From contig NZ_CP127173.1 in NCBI RefSeq assembly GCF_030264295.1, positions 10,485,501 through 10,549,500 of the forward strand: a stretch of 64,000 bases of DNA, given 5' to 3'. This stretch comes from Amycolatopsis nalaikhensis. Lineage in GTDB: Bacteria > Actinomycetota > Actinomycetes > Mycobacteriales > Pseudonocardiaceae. The notes beneath the pieces are model-generated. The model was not told the origin of the DNA. It was given only the letters and a program-made list of their open reading frames with translations, and made no database searches. A program made the position numbers and the translations under genes. Position 1 is the stretch's first letter. Each line of letters starts with the position of its first letter. Below, piece after piece: positions 1-7,924 of the stretch.

Positions 1-2
1 AG

Positions 3-368
3 CTGCGTGACGACCTGCTCGGCGTGTTCGGCGACCCGTCGGTGACCGGCAAGCCCGCGGGCGACGACCTGCGCGAGGGCAAGCGCACCCTGCTCGTCGC
101 GCTGGGCCTGCAGCTCGCCGCCGAGAAGGGCGAGACGGCCGCGGCCACCGTGATCGCCGACGCGATCGGCGACGCGGACCTCTCCGACGAGGGCGTGGAG
201 ACCGTCCGGATGGCGTTGCAGCAGGTCGGTGCGGTCGACGCCGTCGAGCGCCGGATCGACGACCTGACCGGCGCGGCGATGGCTGCGCTCGAGCGCGCGC
301 ACCTGGCCGAGCCCGCCCCGGAGGCGCTGACCGGGCTGGTCGTCAAGGCCACCCAGCGGACGCACTGA
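3..368 (+). CDS. Polyprenyl (geranylgeranyl-type) diphosphate synthase, C-terminal part, cut by window edge
   Basis: Open from the first bases, so the start lies outside the window; 121 residues remain. They contain the second aspartate-rich region of trans-isoprenyl diphosphate synthases (DDLLG, then GDDLREGKRT), which binds Mg2+ and the homoallylic diphosphate, followed by the helical C-terminus. The enzyme condenses isopentenyl diphosphate with an allylic diphosphate. Its stop lies one base before crtI, so it very probably supplies the C20 substrate for carotenoid synthesis (crtE role). The position also matches idsA2 near pknL in M. tuberculosis. Family is certain; chain length cannot be read from this fragment. 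Confidence 0.9.
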   Translation: MRDDLLGVFGDPSVTGKPAGDDLREGKRTLLVALGLQLAAEKGETAAATVIADAIGDADLSDEGVETVRMALQQVGAVDAVERRIDDLTGAAMAALERAHLAEPAPEALTGLVVKATQRTH

Positions 369-369
369 C

Positions 370-1842
370 GTGCGGACGATCGACGGGCCCGCCGACCACG
401 TCGTCGTGATCGGGGCCGGGCTGGCCGGGCTTTCGGCGACCCTGCACCTGCTCGGCGCGGGACGGCGGGTCACGCTGCTGGAGCAGTCCGACGTCCCGGG
501 CGGGCGGGCCGGGCAGCGGATGTTCGACGGCAACGCCGTGGACACCGGCGCGAGCGTGCTGACCATGCCGGAGCTGCTCGACGAGGCGTTCGCCGCGGTC
601 GGCGAGCCGCTGGCCAAGAACCTGCGCCTGACCCGGCTCGACCCGGCGTACCGGGCGCGGTTCGCCGACGGCCGCGAGCTGGCCCTGCACACCGACGGCG
701 ACGCGATGGAGGCCGAGATCCGCGCCTTCGCCGGGCCGCGCGAGGCGGCGGGCTACCGGGCGCTGCGACGCTGGCTGTCCGAGCTGTACGCGGCGCAGAA
801 GGACCACTTCATCGGGGCGAACTTCGACTCGCCGCTCGACCTCGCCCGGCCCGAGCTGGCCAAGCTCGCGGCGCTCGGCGGGTTCGGCAGGCTCGGCCCG
901 CGCATCGCCCGCTACCTGCGCGACGAGCGGGTCCGGCGGCTCTTCTCGTTCCAGGCGCTCTACGCAGGCCTCGACCCGGCGCGGGCGATCGGCGCGTACG
1001 GCGTCATCGCCTATATGGACACCGTCGGCGGCGTGTACTACCCCGAGGGCGGCATGGGCGAGATCGGCCGGGCGATGACCGGCGCCGCCGCGCGGGCGGG
1101 CGCCGACGTCCGGTTCGGCACCGAAGCCGCTTGGCTCGAGCGGGTGAGCTCGCGGGTGCGCGCGGTCCGGACGCGCTCGGGTGAGCGGATCGCGTGCGAC
1201 GCCGTCGTCCTCGCCACCGAGCTGAGCACGGCGTACCGGCTCCTCGGCGCGCGGCCCAAGCGGCCACTGCCGCTGCGCTACTCGCCGTCGGCTGTCGTCC
1301 TGCACGGGCGCACGAGCGAGAAGTGGGACCTCGGGCACCACACGATCTTCTTCGGTGACGCCTGGGAGCGGACGTTCGCGGAGATCATCCGCGAGGGTAA
1401 GCTCATGAGCGACCCGTCGTTGCTGGTCACGCGGCCGACGGCGACCGACCCCGGACTGGCGGGACGCGGCGGCGAGATCGTCTCGGTGCTCGCGCCCGCG
1501 CCGAACCTGCGCGGCGGGGCGATCGACTGGGACCGCGTCCGCGGGCCGTACCGCGAAGAGCTGCTGCGCACGCTGGAAGCGCGCGGGGTGCCCGGGTTCG
1601 CCGACGAGTTCGCCGTCGACGAGACCCTCACCCCGGCGGACTGGGCGGCGCGCGGCCTCGCGGCCGGGACGCCGTTCTCCCTCGCGCACACGTTCACGCA
1701 GACCGGCCCGTTCCGGCCCGCGAACCTGGTGCGCGCGGCGGGCAACGTCGTGCTGGCCGGCTGCGGCACGACCCCCGGCGTCGGCATCCCGCCGGTGCTC
1801 ATCTCCGGACGGCTGGCCGCGGAAAGGATCACCGGCCGGTGA
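370..1842 (+). CDS. crtI: Phytoene desaturase (carotenoid isomerooxidase family)
   Basis: A 490-residue FAD-dependent desaturase that introduces double bases of conjugation into phytoene. The dinucleotide-binding motif GAGLAGLSATLHLLGAG is near residues 16-32. The C-terminus carries the CrtI signature GNVVLAGCGTTPGVGIPPVL followed by SGRLAAERI. Length is usual for bacterial CrtI. GTG start one base after the upstream stop; the 3' end overlaps crtB by 4 bases (GTGA), implying translational coupling in a prenyl synthase-crtI-crtB operon. The number of desaturation steps cannot be inferred from the sequence. Confidence 0.93.
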   Translation: MRTIDGPADHVVVIGAGLAGLSATLHLLGAGRRVTLLEQSDVPGGRAGQRMFDGNAVDTGASVLTMPELLDEAFAAVGEPLAKNLRLTRLDPAYRARFADGRELALHTDGDAMEAEIRAFAGPREAAGYRALRRWLSELYAAQKDHFIGANFDSPLDLARPELAKLAALGGFGRLGPRIARYLRDERVRRLFSFQALYAGLDPARAIGAYGVIAYMDTVGGVYYPEGGMGEIGRAMTGAAARAGADVRFGTEAAWLERVSSRVRAVRTRSGERIACDAVVLATELSTAYRLLGARPKRPLPLRYSPSAVVLHGRTSEKWDLGHHTIFFGDAWERTFAEIIREGKLMSDPSLLVTRPTATDPGLAGRGGEIVSVLAPAPNLRGGAIDWDRVRGPYREELLRTLEARGVPGFADEFAVDETLTPADWAARGLAAGTPFSLAHTFTQTGPFRPANLVRAAGNVVLAGCGTTPGVGIPPVLISGRLAAERITGR

Positions 1843-2765
1843 ACGAACTCGACGCCGCGGGCATCCACGCGCCGGACCTGCGGGCCGCCTACACCGAGTG
1901 CCGCCGCATCAACGCGCACTACGGGCGCACGTTCTTCCTCGCCACGCGGCTGCTGCCCGGCCGCGCCCGGCCCGCCGCGCACGCGCTGTACGGCTTCGCG
2001 CGGATGGCCGACGAGCTGGTCGACAACCCGGCGCCCGGCAGCGATCCGGCGGTCGGCCTCGATCGGGTCGGCGACCTGGTCGACGTCGTCTTCGCGGGCG
2101 GGACGCCGGACGACCCGGTGCTCGTGGCCCTGGCCGACACCGTGCGGCGCTACGGGATTTCGCGCGACTTGTTCGACGCGTTCCTGAAGTCCATGCGGAT
2201 GGACCTTTCGCCGGTCGAGTACCGGACGTTCGCGGAGCTGGGCGAGTACATGTACGGCTCGGCCGCGGTGATCGGGCTGCAGATGCTGCCGGTGTTCGGC
2301 ACGGTCGGTGCCTTGGCGGACGCGGAACCGGGCGCGATCGCGCTGGGCGAGGCGTTCCAGCTGACGAACTTCCTGCGCGACGTCGGCGAAGACCTCGACC
2401 GCGGGCGGCTTTACCTGCCGTTGACGGAACTCGCGGCGTTCGGCGTCTCGCGCTCGCTGCTGGAGGAGCGGCGGCCGGACCCGCGGATCCGCGCGGCGCT
2501 GGCGTACTTCGTCGCGCGGACGCGGGCGGTGTACCGGCGGGCGGAAGCCGGGGTTGCGTTGCTGTGCCCGGAATCCCGGCCGTGCGTGCGGACGGCGTTG
2601 ACGTTGTACGAAGGGATCCTCGACGAGATCGTGGCCCTGGACTACGACGTCCTGACGCGGCGCGCGGTGGTGCCGAAGCGGCGGAGGCTGGTAGTCGCAC
2701 TACCCCCGTTGGCCGCGGTCTGGGCGCGCGAGACGTTCGGCGGCGGTCGTAGGCTGCGATCATGA
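1839..2765 (+). CDS. crtB: Phytoene synthase (squalene/phytoene synthase family)
   Basis: A 308-residue head-to-head prenyl synthase making phytoene from two geranylgeranyl diphosphates. The first aspartate-rich motif is ARMADELVDN (near residues 50-60). The second signature is FQLTNFLRDVGEDLDRGRLY, which supplies the Mg2+-binding aspartates. GTG start overlaps the crtI stop and the last codons overlap the next gene by 4 bases (ATGA). Squalene synthase is a formal alternative, but the crtI partner makes phytoene synthase much more likely. Confidence 0.92.
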   Translation: MNELDAAGIHAPDLRAAYTECRRINAHYGRTFFLATRLLPGRARPAAHALYGFARMADELVDNPAPGSDPAVGLDRVGDLVDVVFAGGTPDDPVLVALADTVRRYGISRDLFDAFLKSMRMDLSPVEYRTFAELGEYMYGSAAVIGLQMLPVFGTVGALADAEPGAIALGEAFQLTNFLRDVGEDLDRGRLYLPLTELAAFGVSRSLLEERRPDPRIRAALAYFVARTRAVYRRAEAGVALLCPESRPCVRTALTLYEGILDEIVALDYDVLTRRAVVPKRRRLVVALPPLAAVWARETFGGGRRLRS

Positions 2766-3541
2766 CCGAACGACGCATCCGGATCGGCCTGCAGCTCCAG
2801 CCGCAGCACGCCGACTACGACACCATCCGGCGCACCGCGTCGGCCGCCGAGGACCTCGGGGCCGATATTGTTTTCAACTGGGATCACTTCTATCCGTTGT
2901 ACGGCGACCCCGACGGCATGCACTTCGAGTGCTGGACGATGCTCGGCGCCTGGGCGGAGTCGACGTCGCGGGTGGAGATCGGCGCGCTGGTGACGTGCAA
3001 CAGCTACCGCAACCCCGAGCTGCTGGCCGACATGGCCCGCACGGTGGACCACATCTCCGGCGGGCGGCTCATCCTCGGCATCGGCTCGGGCTGGTTCGAA
3101 AAGGACTACGAGGAGTATGGCTACGAGTTCGGCACGGCGGGCGGCCGCCTCGACGACCTGGCGGAGTCGCTGCCGCGCATCGAGTCGCGCCTGGGCAAGC
3201 TGAACCCGGCCCCGACGCGCAAGATCCCGGTCCTGATCGGCGGCGGCGGCGAGAAGAAGACGCTGCGGCTGGTGGCCAAGCACGGAGACATCTGGCACGG
3301 CTTCGGCGACCCGGAGGTCGTGGAGCGCAAGGTGAAGATCCTCGACCAGCACTGCGCGGACGTCGGCCGCGACCCGGGCGAGATCGAGCGCTCGTGCGGC
3401 GTGCGGGGCGAGCCGGACGAGCTGGGGCCGAAGCTGCTCGACCTCGGTGTCACGACGTTCACCGTGGGCGTGGGTGGCCCGGACTACGACCTCGGCGACC
3501 TCGAGAAGTGGATCGCCTGGCGGGACAAGACCAACAGCTAG
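2762..3541 (+). CDS. LLM-class F420-dependent oxidoreductase
   Basis: A 259-residue luciferase-like TIM-barrel protein beginning with the typical strand 'IRIGLQLQPQHADY'. The motif SGGRLILGIGSGWFEKDYEE is the classic LLM/F420 signature near residues 100-120, and 'IPVLIGGGGEKKTLRL' is the second barrel hallmark. Such enzymes use coenzyme F420 (sometimes FMN) for hydride transfer; the substrate is unknown. It overlaps crtB by 4 bases, so it is the last gene of the carotenoid operon. Participation in carotenoid tailoring is only an inference from that position. Its stop overlaps the stop of the convergent CGNR gene. Confidence 0.88.
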   Translation: MTERRIRIGLQLQPQHADYDTIRRTASAAEDLGADIVFNWDHFYPLYGDPDGMHFECWTMLGAWAESTSRVEIGALVTCNSYRNPELLADMARTVDHISGGRLILGIGSGWFEKDYEEYGYEFGTAGGRLDDLAESLPRIESRLGKLNPAPTRKIPVLIGGGGEKKTLRLVAKHGDIWHGFGDPEVVERKVKILDQHCADVGRDPGEIERSCGVRGEPDELGPKLLDLGVTTFTVGVGGPDYDLGDLEKWIAWRDKTNS

Positions 3542-4062
3542 GAAATCCGGCCCCGGTGCGCGGCGACGCGTTCGCGAGTCGCGCACCGGGACGAGCAAAA
3601 CCTCCGCGGACTGCCGCCGCCGGTGTGGGCGAACGGTTTCCCGCACGGCGGCGACGCGCACAGCCCTCCCGGCACGTCCTGACGCTCCGCCAGCAGCGAA
3701 GCCAGCCCCAGCGCGGACGATGTCACCAGCCACGCGCCCCACGGCCCGTCGTCGGCCGCGTCCACGTGCAGGTGCCAGCCATACCCCTCTTCGTGGTCCG
3801 TCAGACGCGGTGGACCCGCGTACGCCGCGAACAACTCGTTGAGCACCGAAGCCGCCGAAGCGACGTCGGTCGCCGCGAACACTTCGCGCAGCTCCCGGGC
3901 CGCCGCACGCAGTTCCGCGACGTCCGACTCGGACAGCGAGACGTCCGGCTCGCCGTGCGAGTGCAGAACCCGCGCGACCGCAGTCGGGTCGGGGTCAGGA
4001 ACCAGCAGGACACCCAGCAGGTCGACCGCGCGCTGCACGGAATCCCGGTGCGGAAAGGCCAT
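3538..4062 (-). CDS. CGNR zinc-finger domain protein (ABATE domain), putative transcriptional regulator
   Basis: 174 residues from the ATG at 4062; an in-frame ATG at 4086 would add eight residues but overlap the divergent start. The N-terminal half fits the ABATE (stress-induced, probable ligand-binding) domain. The C-terminus has a four-cysteine zinc site (LCASPPC ... RFCSSRC). The usual 'CGNR' tetrad reads CATR here, so the DNA-contact end is slightly degenerate. Family members are regulators of adjacent genes; the divergent MFS transporter is the natural target. Its stop overlaps that of the LLM gene by three bases. Confidence 0.82.
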   Translation of the reverse strand: MAFPHRDSVQRAVDLLGVLLVPDPDPTAVARVLHSHGEPDVSLSESDVAELRAAARELREVFAATDVASAASVLNELFAAYAGPPRLTDHEEGYGWHLHVDAADDGPWGAWLVTSSALGLASLLAERQDVPGGLCASPPCGKPFAHTGGGSPRRFCSSRCATRERVAAHRGRIS

Positions 4063-4084
4063 ACCCCACTGTAACGTCTTGAGC

Positions 4085-5545
4085 ATGATAAGGCGTTACC
4101 TGGTCGGCGCCACCCTCGCCCGCACCGGTGACGAGCTGTCCGGCCCCGCCCTTCTCCTGCTCGGGATGACCACGGGCCCGCACGCCGGGGCCGCGCTGCT
4201 CGCCGGGCTCACCGCGGCCGCCGCCGTGGGTGGGCCGGTCTTCGGTGCCCTCCTCGATCGCAGCCCGGCTCCCGGACGGCTGCTCGCCCTCGCCCTGGGC
4301 GGGTACGCGGGCGGGATCGCCCTGGTCGGAGCCACCTTCGGGCACCTGCCACTCGCCGCCGTGGTCGCGTTCGCCGTCGTCACCGGCCTCCTCAACCCCG
4401 CCGTCTCGGGCGGCTGGACCGCTCAGCTGCCCGCCGTCGCCGGGCCGAAACTCGCGACCGCCAGCCGCCTCGACGCCATGACCTTCACCGCCGCCGCGCT
4501 CGCCGGGCCGGGACTCGCCGGGCTGCTCGGCGGTCCGGCCGGGCTCACGGTCGCCGTTGCCCTGGTCGCCGTGGCCCTCCCCGCGGCGTGGTTCTCGCCG
4601 AGGCGACCGCGGCCGACGACGAAGGCGCGTCTCAAGGACGGGTTCACCGTCCTCGTGCGCAACGTGCCACTGCGGCGGGCGACCGTCGCCTCGACGATCT
4701 CGTGCGCGGGCATCGGCATGGTCACCGTCTGTTACCCGCTGCTGGGTGCCGCACACCTGCGCGGCCCAGCCGACGGCGCGCTCCTCCTGGCCGTCCTCGC
4801 AGTCGCGTCCCTGCTGGCCAACGCGGTGCTCGCGAAGCGCCCGCCGCCGCCGGACCGCACCGTCTGGCTGAGCACGCTCCTGCTGGCCGCGAGCTGCCTG
4901 CTGGCCGCCGGCGGGCACGGTGTCGTCGTCGCGGCGGTGCTGGCCGGGTTCGCCGAAGGTCCGCAGCTCACGGCCTTGTTCGCGATCCGCCACCGGGAGG
5001 CACCGGAGCACGTCCGCGCGCAGGTGTTCACGACCGCGGCGAGCGTGAAGATCACCGGGCTGGCCGCGGGCGCGGCGCTGGCCGGTCCCTTGGCCGCCTG
5101 GTCGCTGCCCGGCTGCCTGGTGGCTGCCGCCGTTGTTCAGCTCAGCGCCGCCACCGCGTATCTGCGCAGGTCAGAACGCCATCGCCTGCGCGCGGCGCTT
5201 GACCTCGGTGCCGTGGCTGGTGCGCAGCGCGTTGATCGGCGTGGTGCCGGGCAGCGTGTCGTCCGCGGTGAACAGCCAGCGCAGCATCTCGGTCCGGGAG
5301 AACCCGGAGTCCGCGAGCACCGTGATCGTCCCCGCCAGGCCCTTGACGACGCCGTCTTTGACGAAGAAGTCGCTGGGCACGCACAGTTCGCCGGCCCGCT
5401 TGAACGCGATCAGCTGCCCGTCGCGCAGCATCTGCCGGACCTTGTTGGCCGAAGTCCCGAGCACGGCCGCCACCTCCGGCAACGGGAGGACCGCGACGGC
5501 GGCGTCGAGGATGTCATCGGCGACAGGAATCCCACTCACAGGTGA
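4085..5545 (+). CDS. MFS transporter with an anomalous C-terminal read-through
   Basis: The first ~362 residues (to about 5170) form a small major facilitator with about ten to twelve hydrophobic segments and the loop 'GALLDRSPAPGR' typical after TM2. After 'SAATAYLRRSERHRL' the frame stays open to 5545, but the added ~124 residues are hydrophilic, Arg/Gln/Asp-rich and lie antisense to the whole DNA-binding gene at 5171-5548, so they look like a shadow. Either the natural stop was lost or a small indel lies near 5170. Substrate unknown; drug/metabolite efflux is likely. Divergent from the CGNR gene with starts only 22 bases apart. Confidence 0.75.
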   Translation: MIRRYLVGATLARTGDELSGPALLLLGMTTGPHAGAALLAGLTAAAAVGGPVFGALLDRSPAPGRLLALALGGYAGGIALVGATFGHLPLAAVVAFAVVTGLLNPAVSGGWTAQLPAVAGPKLATASRLDAMTFTAAALAGPGLAGLLGGPAGLTVAVALVAVALPAAWFSPRRPRPTTKARLKDGFTVLVRNVPLRRATVASTISCAGIGMVTVCYPLLGAAHLRGPADGALLLAVLAVASLLANAVLAKRPPPPDRTVWLSTLLLAASCLLAAGGHGVVVAAVLAGFAEGPQLTALFAIRHREAPEHVRAQVFTTAASVKITGLAAGAALAGPLAAWSLPGCLVAAAVVQLSAATAYLRRSERHRLRAALDLGAVAGAQRVDRRGAGQRVVRGEQPAQHLGPGEPGVREHRDRPRQALDDAVFDEEVAGHAQFAGPLERDQLPVAQHLPDLVGRSPEHGRHLRQREDRDGGVEDVIGDRNPTHR

Positions 5546-5548
5546 CAC
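5171..5548 (-). CDS. Rv2175c-family DNA-binding protein (PknL substrate orthologue)
   Basis: 125 residues from the GTG at 5548; upstream in-frame starts up to 5674 would run into the divergent kinase promoter. It has an N-terminal winged-helix-like region (LPLPEVAAVLGTSANKVRQM) and ends in KRRAQAMAF, nearly identical to the end of M. tuberculosis Rv2175c. Rv2175c is a DNA-binding protein phosphorylated by PknL, whose gene is next to it there as it is here. The C-terminal coding region lies under the anomalous read-through of the MFS gene. Start codon moderately uncertain. Confidence 0.85.
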   Translation of the reverse strand: MSPVSGIPVADDILDAAVAVLPLPEVAAVLGTSANKVRQMLRDGQLIAFKRAGELCVPSDFFVKDGVVKGLAGTITVLADSGFSRTEMLRWLFTADDTLPGTTPINALRTSHGTEVKRRAQAMAF

Positions 5549-5642
5549 TGTGCCACATTTCGTCCCCTCACCCGCTAGTACGCACGGGTGACCCGCGAGG
5601 TCTCCTCCACTACCCGTGTGCGGTTCCGTACGATCCCTACTC

Positions 5643-7661
5643 GTGACACGCACCCACCCCAGCCTGGTCGGCACGCTCCTCGAGGGCCGCTACCGGGTGG
5701 ACCGGCTGCTCGCCCACGGCGGAATGTCTTCCGTCTACCGGGGGACGGACACCCGGCTGGACCGTCCGGTCGCGATCAAGATCATGGACCCGCGCTTCGC
5801 CGACGACCGGTCGTTCGTGGACCGGTTCGTGCGGGAGGCGCAGTCGGCGGCGCAGCTGCACCACCCGCACGTGGTCGCGGTGCACGACCAGGGGTTCGAC
5901 CTGCCGCAGGGTGCGGAGTCGGGGCTGGCGTTCCTGGTCATGGAGCTGGTCGACGGCGGGACGCTGCGCGACCTGCTGGACGAGAAGGGCCCGCTGGACG
6001 TCGCGCTGGCGCTGAGCGTGGCCGAGCCGGTGCTCTCGGCGCTGGCCGCCGCGCACCGGGCCGGGCTGGTGCACCGGGACGTCAAGCCGGAGAACGTGCT
6101 GATCGGCCGGTCGGGCCCGCACACCGGCGGCGTCGTCAAGGTCGCGGACTTCGGCCTGGTGCGGGCCGTCGCGAGCGCGGGCACGACGAGCTCGAGCGTC
6201 ATCCTCGGCACGGTCGCCTACCTTTCGCCCGAGCAGGTCGAGACCGGCGCGGCGACCGCGCGCGGCGATGTCTACTCCGCGGGCATCCTGCTCTACGAAA
6301 TGCTGACCGGCCAGGTGCCCTACACCGGCGACACCGCGATCTCGGTGGCGTACCGGCACGTGAACGACGACGTGCCGCGCCCGAGCGCGCTGCGCCCGGA
6401 CCTGCCGCCCGCGCTCGACGAGCTGATCACCCGCGCGACGCGGCGGGACCCGGAGCTGCGCCCGGCCGACGCCGGCGAGTTCCTCACCGAGCTGACCGCG
6501 GTGCGCGCCCAGCTGGGGCTGCTGCCGGTGACCGTGCCGGTCCCGGTGGCGCACGGCCAGGGCGACGTCGCCGACACCGAGCGCACGCTGCCGCGCATCC
6601 CGCAGGTGCCGGACACCGAGAAGACGATGCCGGTGCACCGCCCGAACGCGACGCGTGCGTTGAGCCACCCGGGCACCCCGCCGCCGGGCATGACCCAGCA
6701 GATCCCGCCCGTGCGGCCGCCGGTGGCGCGGCGCCGGAGCGAGCCGGAGCCGGAGAAGCCGGCCGACAACCGGAAGCGGATCGCCGTCATCGCCGGTGCG
6801 GTGCTGCTGTTCGGCGGGCTGATCACGGCGTTCGTCTTCATGCTCACCGACACCGGCGGCGACAAGACCTCGACCGTGCCCAAGCTCGTCGGGCTCAACC
6901 AGGCCGCGGCCGGGGACGCGCTGCGGGCGGTCAAGCTGACCCCGCAGTTCAGCCAGGAGTTCGACAACACGGTCCCGTCGAACACCGTGCTGCGCGCCGA
7001 GCCCGCCGAGGGCACGCCGCTGGCGCCGAACTCGACCGTGTCGGTGGTCCTGTCGAAGGGCCGCCCGACCGTGCCGGACGTCCGGCCGGGCACGGCGCTG
7101 CCCGACGCCGAGCAGGCGATCAAGGCCGCGCAGCTGACCCCGGTCCGCGGCGCCGACGACTACGACGCCGAGGTGCCGCAGGGCGCGGTCATCCGCACGA
7201 CGCCGTCGGCGGGCAGCCAGCTGAACATCGGCGGCCAGGTGACGATCATCGTGTCGAAGGGCCCGATCCCGCTGCCGCCGGTCCCCGACGTCACCGGCAG
7301 GCCCAAGGACGAGGCGTTCCAGCTGCTGCAGCAGGCCGGGTTCGAGCCGTTCCAGGCGGGCGAGGAGTTCAAGCAGGACGTCCCGGGCGGCGCCGTCACC
7401 CGGACCGACCCGCCGGCGAACTCGCAGGCGAAGGAAAAGCGGATCGGCGTCTTCGTCAACAACGCCGTCCAGGTGCCGGACGTGCGGTTCCGCTCGTTCG
7501 AGGACGCGCAGAAGATCCTCGAGCAGGCCGGGCTGAAGGCCGACCGCGAGGGCGGCAAGGGCCGGGGCGGTGGCTTCGACTTCGTCTTCCAGCAGGACCC
7601 GCAGCCGGGGACGTTCGTGCAGAAGGGCAGCAAGGTCAAGCTGAAGGGCTTCGGGAATTGA
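5643..7661 (+). CDS. pknL: PknL-type membrane Ser/Thr protein kinase with four PASTA repeats
   Basis: 672 residues from a GTG at 5643. The N-terminal kinase domain (about 15-285) has invariant Lys46 (VAIK), the catalytic loop HRDVKPEN with Asp146 and DFG with Asp169. A Pro-rich juxtamembrane linker precedes one transmembrane helix (about 380-402). Four PASTA-like extracellular repeats follow, each opening with a VP(K/D)V-type motif. The kinase domain closely resembles M. tuberculosis PknL and neighbours the Rv2175c-like substrate, but M. tuberculosis PknL lacks PASTA repeats. Likely senses cell-wall material and phosphorylates regulators. A TACGAT hexamer ends 8 bases before the start, suggesting leaderless transcription. 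Confidence 0.92.
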   Translation: MTRTHPSLVGTLLEGRYRVDRLLAHGGMSSVYRGTDTRLDRPVAIKIMDPRFADDRSFVDRFVREAQSAAQLHHPHVVAVHDQGFDLPQGAESGLAFLVMELVDGGTLRDLLDEKGPLDVALALSVAEPVLSALAAAHRAGLVHRDVKPENVLIGRSGPHTGGVVKVADFGLVRAVASAGTTSSSVILGTVAYLSPEQVETGAATARGDVYSAGILLYEMLTGQVPYTGDTAISVAYRHVNDDVPRPSALRPDLPPALDELITRATRRDPELRPADAGEFLTELTAVRAQLGLLPVTVPVPVAHGQGDVADTERTLPRIPQVPDTEKTMPVHRPNATRALSHPGTPPPGMTQQIPPVRPPVARRRSEPEPEKPADNRKRIAVIAGAVLLFGGLITAFVFMLTDTGGDKTSTVPKLVGLNQAAAGDALRAVKLTPQFSQEFDNTVPSNTVLRAEPAEGTPLAPNSTVSVVLSKGRPTVPDVRPGTALPDAEQAIKAAQLTPVRGADDYDAEVPQGAVIRTTPSAGSQLNIGGQVTIIVSKGPIPLPPVPDVTGRPKDEAFQLLQQAGFEPFQAGEEFKQDVPGGAVTRTDPPANSQAKEKRIGVFVNNAVQVPDVRFRSFEDAQKILEQAGLKADREGGKGRGGGFDFVFQQDPQPGTFVQKGSKVKLKGFGN

Positions 7662-7867
7662 TCGGCAGCCGCGGCCGGGTGACCGGCACGATCGGCCCCG
7701 GCCTGATCGGTGAGGTGCTGCTCAACGTCCGCGGCGGCACGGAGGCGTTCTACGCCTACCCGGCCGACCCGGAGGAGACGCTGACCTCCGGCACCCAGGT
7801 GCTCGTGGTGGACTTCGAACCCCCGCGCACGGTTTATGTCGAACGGTGGCAACCGCTGGCGCGCTAG
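7658..7867 (+). CDS. Small NfeD-like OB-fold protein
   Basis: 69 residues from a TTG start whose last bases form the TTGA overlap with the kinase stop, so translation is probably coupled. The sequence is beta-rich (GRVTGTIGPGLIGEVLLNVR ... TQVLVVDFEPPRTVYVERW), like the C-terminal OB fold of NfeD proteins, which partner flotillins. The next gene is a flotillin, which strongly supports this. No membrane segment is visible, so it is a cytosolic single-domain NfeD-like protein. A GTG start a few codons later cannot be excluded. Confidence 0.72.
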   Translation: MIGSRGRVTGTIGPGLIGEVLLNVRGGTEAFYAYPADPEETLTSGTQVLVVDFEPPRTVYVERWQPLAR

Positions 7868-7924
7868 CGGCGTCGTAGAGGCACCAACACACCCACAACA
7901 GAAAAGAGCGAGGGGGTCGGTGCC

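Noticed and set aside
343..1689. A 448-codon minus-strand frame over crtI
   Set aside because: Antisense shadow without motifs; crtI motifs are in the other strand.
4063..4086. CGNR gene start at ATG 4086
   Set aside because: Would overlap the divergent MFS start; ATG 4062 opens the recognisable domain.
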